Origin: Acidimicrobiia bacterium
GTDB lineage: Bacteria; Actinomycetota; Acidimicrobiia; UBA5794; UBA11373
Length of the DNA stretch: 10,344 nucleotides
Direction: 5' to 3'
Assembly: GCA_025456165.1 (NCBI GenBank)
Contig: JALOLI010000032.1
Span: 1 to 10,344, forward strand
Part shown: piece after piece, positions 6,007 through 10,344 of the stretch
How the letters are laid out: each line of letters starts with the position of its first letter
Position numbering within the stretch: the first letter of the stretch is position 1
The notes under the pieces: model-generated
The model's input: only the letters and a program-made list of their open reading frames with translations
Databases searched by the model: none
What the model was told of the DNA's origin: nothing
Program-made: the position numbers and the translations under genes

Positions 6007-6441
6007 ATGAGACTCACCTCCCCCGCCTTCGCCGACGGAGCGGCCATCCCCCTCCGCTTCACCTGCGACGGCGCCGACCTCTCGCCGGCCCTAGAGATCG
6101 CCGACTTGCCCGAGGGCACCGCCTGCCTGGCGCTGATCATGGACGACCCCGACGCCCCCATCGGCACCTGGGACCACTGGGTGGCCTACGACATCCCGGT
6201 GGCCGCCTCCATCCCCGAGGGGATCAAGGCCCTGGGCATCGCCGGGCGCAACTCCTGGCGCAAGACCGGCTATGGGGGGCCCTGCCCGCCCTTCGGCGAG
6301 CATCGCTACTTCTTCAGACTGTACGCCCTGGGCGCCCCGCTGGGCCTGCTGCCGGGCGCCTCGAAGAAGCAGGTCCTCGAAGCCATGCGGGGCCGGGTCC
6401 TGGCCGAGGCGTCGCTGCTGGGCCGCTACACCCGGCGCTAG
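6007..6441 (+). CDS. YbhB/YbcL family protein (phosphatidylethanolamine-binding-like, PEBP)
   Basis: A 144-residue cytoplasmic protein of the YbhB/YbcL (Raf kinase inhibitor-like) family. Signatures: FTCDGADLSPAL (18-29), the ligand-pocket motif MDDPDAPIGTWDHWV (45-59) and YGGPCPPFGEHRYFF (89-103). These form the anion-binding pocket known from PEBP structures. The bacterial members have no firmly assigned substrate. Length is close to the family norm (about 150-180), slightly short. The ATG at 6007 has no Shine-Dalgarno but is preceded by TACCTT at exactly the leaderless spacing. The TAG stop at 6439-6441 overlaps the stop of the convergent flippase-like gene through a shared CTAG. Confidence 0.93.
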   Translation: MRLTSPAFADGAAIPLRFTCDGADLSPALEIADLPEGTACLALIMDDPDAPIGTWDHWVAYDIPVAASIPEGIKALGIAGRNSWRKTGYGGPCPPFGEHRYFFRLYALGAPLGLLPGASKKQVLEAMRGRVLAEASLLGRYTRR

Positions 6442-6458
6442 ACGCCGCCCCGCGGCCC
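6420..6458. terminator. nested inverted repeats centred on a shared CTAG stop
   Basis: Outer arms GGGCCGC 6420-6426 and GCGGCCC 6452-6458, and inner arms CGGCG 6433-6437 and CGCCG 6443-6447, are perfect complements and nearly concentric (centres 6439 and 6440) on the CTAG that supplies both stop codons. This could act as a bidirectional terminator; no U-tract is present. Confidence 0.4.
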
Positions 6459-7505
6459 CGTCGGCGCCCGGAGCCAGCGCCGATGGACCAGGTAGGCCAC
6501 CGCCCCGGCGGGGATGGGCAGCCAGAACGAGAAGAGACGGTAAGCCAGGGTGGCCAGCAGGGCGTCTCCAGCGGCGATGCCCGACACCGCCAGGGTGGCG
6601 GCCAGGCCGGCCTCCACGAACCCCAAACCCCCGGGGGTCAGGGGGATCATGGCGAGCACCGAGGCCGCCCCGTAGGCCAGCAAGACCAGGCTGAGCCGGG
6701 GTTCGGCCCCGATGGCCCGCAGGGCGGCCACCAGCACCAGGTAGTCGAGGATCCAGTTGGCGGCGGCAAACCCCACCGCTTGCCACCAGTGCCCGCCCAT
6801 GGCGCCAACCAGTTCGTTGCGGGTACGCAATAGGCCATCCCGCCGCACCACCCGGCCCCGGAACATCCAATGGGGCGCCAGGCGGCTGAGCCGCTCCAGC
6901 AACCGGCCGGCGAGGGCCAGCGGCCAATCGAACCGGACCAGCGCGGCGCCGATGCCCAGGGTGAGGAGGAAGAGGACGAGGCCGGCCAGGGCCACGGCAA
7001 GGAGGCCGCGCGGCACCGCTGCCGCCACCGCTGCCGAAAGCGCCCCGGCGGCCGGCAGGGCGAAGAGGACCATGTTGCTGATCAGCGAATTGGCGGTGAG
7101 GGCGGCGGCCGCCCCCGCCGGTTCCACTCCCGAGCGCCGCAGCAGGCGGAAGTACACGGTCCCCCCCACCACCACTCCCCCCGGCACGGTCCGGCTGGCG
7201 GCATTGGCCGCCAGTTGCGCCGTCGCCGCCACCGGCCAACTGAGCCCCGGGACCGCCAGGCGAGCCAGCGCCCAGGCGGCGCCGAAACTGGCGACCTCGA
7301 GGCCGAACATGACCGCCAGCCACGGCCAGTTCACGCGGCTCAATTGCGGGGCGCTGGCGAAGACGGCCAGCAGTTGCGGCGCCAGGTAGTAGAGGGCGAC
7401 GGCTCCGGCGATCAGGAGCAAGAACCGGAAGGCCATCGGCAAGAGCCAGCGCCACCTCCCGGGCTGGCGAGTCTGGGGCGTCGAGGGGTGGGCATCGTCG
7501 GGCAC
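6438..7505 (-). CDS. flippase-like membrane protein (LPG synthase transmembrane domain / UPF0104 family)
   Basis: A 355-residue integral membrane protein with about eight hydrophobic segments between residues 20 and 345. The diagnostic motif is MIPLTPGGLGFVEAGL (about 285-300), typical of the lysylphosphatidylglycerol-synthase transmembrane region; SRTVPGGVVVGG (about 104-115) also fits. No C-terminal aminoacyl-transfer domain is present, so this is the stand-alone type. Such proteins are thought to flip or handle lipids, but the substrate here is unknown. The GTG start at 7505 has no Shine-Dalgarno; a CATCCT at -13 to -8 is a weak leaderless-type -10. ATG at 7436 is an alternative that would still keep the membrane segments. 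It lies 61 bases downstream of the GH13 gene on the same strand, so readthrough is possible. Its TAG stop (6438-6440) overlaps the PEBP stop. Confidence 0.88.
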   Translation of the reverse strand: MPDDAHPSTPQTRQPGRWRWLLPMAFRFLLLIAGAVALYYLAPQLLAVFASAPQLSRVNWPWLAVMFGLEVASFGAAWALARLAVPGLSWPVAATAQLAANAASRTVPGGVVVGGTVYFRLLRRSGVEPAGAAAALTANSLISNMVLFALPAAGALSAAVAAAVPRGLLAVALAGLVLFLLTLGIGAALVRFDWPLALAGRLLERLSRLAPHWMFRGRVVRRDGLLRTRNELVGAMGGHWWQAVGFAAANWILDYLVLVAALRAIGAEPRLSLVLLAYGAASVLAMIPLTPGGLGFVEAGLAATLAVSGIAAGDALLATLAYRLFSFWLPIPAGAVAYLVHRRWLRAPTGPRGGV

Positions 7506-7566
7506 AGCCCATAGGATGGCGCATCGCGCCGGCCTGCGGAGTGATCCTGCTCCCGGCCGGGGCCGG

Positions 7567-9419
7567 TCAGCCCTGGAGCCCCACCACCAGGCCGCTCCCG
7601 GCCGGGATCCCCTCCAGGATCAGGACTTCCCCTTTCCGCCGGGCCCGACCCTCGCCCCAGAGCACCCGGGGCTCCCCGCGGGGCACCGGCACCTCCAGCT
7701 TCGCCAGGGCGGGGCCCCGATTGACCAGCACCAGGATCTCCTCGCCCTCGAAGCGCCGCGAGAAAGCGAAGGCCTCCTCACCCTGCCACCGCAGCCGCCA
7801 GTCCCCCCGGCGGAGGGCGGGGTCCGCTCGGCGCAGGCCGGCCAGGGCCCGCACCATCTCCAGCAGGCCGCGGTCCCAGTCCTCCGGGCGGTGCCAGGGG
7901 AAAGCCCCCCGCGACGCCGGCTCCTCCCCGCCGCTCATCCCGACCTCGTCGCCGTAGTAGATGCCGGGGGCCCCTGGAGTAGTCAGCTGGAACAGCACCG
8001 CCGGTACGAGGCGGGCTCGTTCGTCCCCCGCCATGTGCAGGAAGCGCTCGGTGTCGTGGCTGGAGAGCAGGTTCTGGTTCGCCTCGGTGACCTCGGGGGC
8101 GTAGCCCGCCAGCATCCGGGCGAAGCCGTCGAGAAAGTCGCCGGTGCCCAGCTCCCGAGTGGCGAAATAGCCCAGGCAGAGGTCGCGGAAGGTGTAGTTC
8201 ATGGTGGCGTCGAAGCGGTCTCCCTGCAGCCAGGGCGAGGCGTCCCCCATGATCTCGGCGAGCAGGTAGCAGTCCGGCTTCACCTGCCGGCACACCCGGC
8301 GGAAGTCCACCCAGAAGTCGGCATCGATGTAGCGGGCCACATCCATGCGCCAGCCGTCGAGGCCGTGGTCCCGTAGCCAGTAGGCCGCCACATCGAGGAA
8401 GTACTGCCGGGCCTCCGGGTGGGCCAGGTCCAGCCGGGGCATGGTGGGCACCCCGTACCAGGCCTCGTAGGTCGGCTCCACGATCGCCCCGTCGTCGGTG
8501 GCCACCTCGACGGGGACCCCGGTCTCCCGTTCGAGGCCGTCCATCACCCGGCGCAGATAGGCCCCCCATCTCGGCTCCGACTCGGGGGTCAGCAGGTGGG
8601 GCCGCACCCGCACCCGCGGCGGCCAGTCGTTCACCACGAACCACCCGGCATAGGCCGAGGACCGCCCCCGGGCCACGACGTCGGCGAAGGCGAAGAAGCG
8701 CGGGTGGCAGTGGTTGAAGGAGGCGTCGAGGACGAGGCGCATCCCGTGCTCGTGCAGGGTGGCCACCAGGCGATCCAGGGCGGCGTTGCCCCCCAGCGCC
8801 GGGTCCACGGCGTAGAAGTCGGCGGCGTCGTAGCGGTGGGTGGAGGGCGAGGCGAATACCGGGTTCACGTAGACGACATCCACCCCGAGGCCGGCCAGGT
8901 AGCCGGCCTGCTCGGCGATGCCCACCAGATCGCCCCCCTGGAATCGCAGCCAATGGGGCGGGCTCCCCCAGGGGTCGGCCCCCGGCGGGGTGAGGGCCGG
9001 GTCGCCGTTGCAGAAGCGCTCGGCACAGCGAGCGGGGCCACCGCATCGAGGTCCAGGGACCAGCGATCGAGGCGCTCCACGGCGTTGCTCACCCCGGCGG
9101 GCACCAGGTACACCGCCCGGCCCCGGGAGTCCTTCAGGGCGAACGTGTACGAGAAGCGGCGCCGGCCTGAAGGCAGGACCACTTCCCAGAACGAGAAGCG
9201 CTCCGTGCAGGCCCAGCACTCCATGGGGTGCCCCGATCCATCCTCGAGGACCAGGTTGGCCGCGGTGAAGCCCGCCTCGGCGCGCAGGCGGAAGAGGACG
9301 CTGCCGTCGGGGCGCGGGTCGCAGCAGGCCCGGTCGGCCGGGTCGTAGCGCAGGTCGGCCGGGTACAGGCTGGCGTTCTCGCCGTAGTAGCGGGCGTCGG
9401 GGAAGTAGGGGCGGGGCAT
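7567..9419 (-). pseudogene. GH13 alpha-amylase family enzyme (cyclomaltodextrinase/neopullulanase-like), frameshifted with internal deletion
   Basis: Glycoside hydrolase family 13 enzyme acting on alpha-1,4/1,6-glucans. One frame (9419 to about 9024, 132 residues) encodes an N-terminal beta-rich domain like those of maltogenic/neopullulanase enzymes (LYPADLRYDP, FSYTFALKD, LDRWSLD). A second frame (about 9021 to 7567, 484 residues) encodes the barrel and C-terminal domain with all catalytic motifs: DASFNH (8710-8727), the GWRMDVA nucleophile Asp (8341-8343), the LLAEI acid/base Glu (8254-8256) and the SHD Asp (8053-8055). Between LDAVAP and ERFCNGDP the usual 'WVRDAVFYQIFP'-type first strand is absent in every frame, so about 13 codons plus a net 3n+1 bases seem lost. 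It is either a recent pseudogene or an assembly error. The ATG at 9419 has no Shine-Dalgarno, but TACCAT lies ten bases upstream. It lies 53 bases after the lipoprotein gene. Confidence 0.82.
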
Positions 9420-9472
9420 GGCCGCCGGGATGGTACTGCCGGCAAAGCGCTGCAGACCGGGGCCGTGCTCCC

Positions 9473-10207
9473 CTAGGGACACGACCCGGCGTCGCAAGTC
9501 CCCTGGCGGCAGGTCCCGTCGCAGCGGACATCCCCCGACTGCCAGTAGGAGCACGACGCCCCCTCCTCCAGGGGCCCTTCGGGGCCCCGGCAGGCGCAGG
9601 CCTCCTTGCTCCCGCCTTCACACGCCTGACAGAAGCCGGTGCCCACCGAGTAACAGACCCCATCCACCGGGCAGAGCGCCTGCCCCGCGGGGCACGGCGA
9701 GCCGCATGGGGGAACCACTTCCACCAGCGGCACGAAGTTGTAGCGGCAGGGGTGGGTGTCGCGAAGGAACGGACGGAGCCGCACCGTGGCGTCGGTCAGA
9801 GTGAGACGAGCGGCCCCGGAGCCGCAGTCGAGACCGGCTTCGCCCTCGAGCACCGCCCCCGGCGGGGGCGTACCCGTGCCGAACGCTCCCTGGGGCCGGC
9901 AGTCGGAGCGCCCCAGGCAGTCGGCGGGGATGGGCAGATCGGCGGCGTCGAGAACCACGGTGCCGGTTACCACCAGGTCCGGCGTGATGGGGAGGGGCCC
10001 GGAGGTGTACGCGCCCAGGCCCTCCCAGGGGATGGCCGCGAGCACCGCCACCAGGTCATCGGCCGAGGAGACCACGATGGGATCGGGGCACTCCAGGGGC
10101 GGCAGGGTGGTGGTCGTGGTGGACGACGACGCAGTGCCGCCGTCGTCGCCGCACCCGGCGGCGAGCATCACCACCGCCAGGACCAGCAGAGCAGGCGTCC
10201 GTGTCAC
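9473..10207 (-). CDS. Cys-rich lipoprotein of unknown function
   Basis: A 244-residue exported protein. The N-terminus is a lipoprotein signal: TR, then a hydrophobic stretch (PALLVLAVVML), then the lipobox LAAGC with the lipidated Cys19. A Ser/Thr/Pro linker follows (about 24-36, SSSTTTTTLPP). The body has a beta-rich middle and a C-terminal part dense in cysteine: by my count 18 Cys after Cys19, 13 of them in the last 80 residues or so, in patterns such as CGSPCPAGQALC and CDGTCRQGTCDAGSC. This suggests many disulfides in an extracytoplasmic domain. I do not recognise the family. The GTG at 10207 is preferred because AAGGA lies six bases upstream and the signal peptide then has normal length; the in-frame GTG at 10234 adds nine residues and has no such site. 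The GH13 gene follows after 53 bases. Confidence 0.8.
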   Translation of the reverse strand: MTRTPALLVLAVVMLAAGCGDDGGTASSSTTTTTLPPLECPDPIVVSSADDLVAVLAAIPWEGLGAYTSGPLPITPDLVVTGTVVLDAADLPIPADCLGRSDCRPQGAFGTGTPPPGAVLEGEAGLDCGSGAARLTLTDATVRLRPFLRDTHPCRYNFVPLVEVVPPCGSPCPAGQALCPVDGVCYSVGTGFCQACEGGSKEACACRGPEGPLEEGASCSYWQSGDVRCDGTCRQGTCDAGSCP

Positions 10208-10213
10208 AGCGTT

Positions 10214-10218
10214 TCCTT
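10214..10218 (-). promoter_or_regulatory. Shine-Dalgarno (AAGGA) that decides the lipoprotein start
   Basis: On the minus strand AAGGA is followed by six bases and GTG (10205-10207). It supports this GTG over the longer reading from 10234 and leaves a compact lipoprotein signal. Confidence 0.65.
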
Positions 10219-10277
10219 CCCGGAGGCCGGCCACCAGACTGCCACGCCGCCGCTCCCCCTGCTCGACCCGCCGGGCG

Positions 10278-10283
10278 TAACCT
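10278..10283 (+). promoter_or_regulatory. -10 box (TAACCT) for a leaderless start at 10291
   Basis: TAACCT sits at -13 to -8 relative to the ATG at 10291, with no Shine-Dalgarno between. The layout matches, within one base, the boxes before 2079 and 6007. Confidence 0.5.
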
Positions 10284-10290
10284 CCACCCC

Positions 10291-10344
10291 ATGTGCGACA
10301 CGATCGTCCTGGTGGGCCCGGGGCGGGTGCTCTTCGCCAAGAAC
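10291..10344 (+). CDS. secernin / C69-type peptidase family, N-terminal fragment (runs off window)
   Basis: Only 18 codons are visible. They begin MCDTIV and end GRVLFAKN, which matches the start of secernin and C69/U34 dipeptidase-like proteins, where Met1 is removed to expose Cys2 as the N-terminal nucleophile and a conserved FAKN(SDR) segment follows. These are N-terminal-nucleophile hydrolases; the substrate of this one cannot be inferred. The ATG has no Shine-Dalgarno but has TAACCT seven bases upstream. It is divergent from the lipoprotein gene with 83 bases between the starts. Confidence 0.75.
   Translation, partial: MCDTIVLVGPGRVLFAKN

Noticed and set aside
7518..7530. GGCGC-ATC-GCGCC mini-hairpin between the GH13 and flippase-like genes as a terminator
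   Set aside because: The stem is only five bases with a three-base loop and no U-tract; too weak to call in DNA this rich in GC.
9018..9046. Programmed ribosomal frameshift in the GH13 gene
   Set aside because: There is no slippery heptamer, and a simple frame change would not restore the missing barrel strand, which is absent from all three frames.
9332..9364. Twelve-base direct repeat GGTCGGCCGGGT, 21 bases apart
   Set aside because: It falls in frame inside the GH13 N-terminal domain and encodes the similar segments PADL and PADR; most likely coding coincidence.
9420..9663. Upstream extension of the GH13 catalytic reading frame to a start at 9663
   Set aside because: It overlaps the lipoprotein gene out of frame and translates to Arg/Pro/Gly-rich sequence. 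The true N-terminal domain of the enzyme lies in another frame from 9419.

Overview
This 10.3 kb window is GC-rich chromosomal DNA from what looks like a high-GC actinobacterium, plausibly of the class Acidimicrobiia. The evidence is the strong G/C bias at third codon positions, frequent GTG/TTG starts, Thr-rich linkers of the TTTTT-LPP type in exported proteins, an LCP cell-wall ligase, a DUF664-type DinB protein, and apparently leaderless genes with a TANNNT box just upstream of the start codon. The class-level assignment is an inference from style, not proof. I see no rRNA, tRNA, CRISPR array, insertion sequence, phage gene or plasmid gene, and no intergenic stretch exceeds about 165 bases.

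Layout, left to right. (1) 2-1099 (+): C-terminal two thirds of a malic enzyme, cut by the window edge. (2) 1100-1262: a 163-base gap with a possible promoter and a compact set of perfect helices that folds on paper into a three-way junction; it is the leader of (3). (3) 1263-2054 (+): YwiC-like membrane protein. (4) 2079-2561 (+): SRPBCC-fold protein. (5) 2577-4235 (-): LytR-CpsA-Psr (LCP) protein with an N-terminal multi-spanning module, convergent with (4). (6) 4341-5276 (+): DUF72/YecE-like protein, divergent from (5). (7) 5340-5879 (-): DinB/DUF664 protein, convergent with (6). (8) 6007-6441 (+): YbhB/YbcL (PEBP) protein, divergent from (7). (9) 6438-7505 (-): flippase-like membrane protein whose stop codon shares a CTAG with that of (8). 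(10) 7567-9419 (-): GH13 alpha-amylase-family gene that is frameshifted and appears to lack the first barrel strand of its catalytic domain. (11) 9473-10207 (-): Cys-rich lipoprotein. (12) 10291 to the right edge (+): the first 18 codons of a secernin/C69-type peptidase.

Genes 11, 10 and 9 run in one direction with gaps of 53 and 61 bases and could be one transcript. The others are mostly single genes in alternating orientation, each apparently with its own start signal. They do not form a recognisable pathway: central metabolism (malic enzyme), cell-envelope assembly (LCP, flippase-like), glucan breakdown (GH13) and small enzymes of uncertain substrate. I found no defence, mobile or biosynthetic system. 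The points worth a second look are mostly in the DNA between genes: the structured leader before the YwiC-like gene, the repeated leaderless-start signature, an inverted repeat centred on the predicted LCP transcription start, the dyads at tail-to-tail junctions, and the lesion in the GH13 gene.
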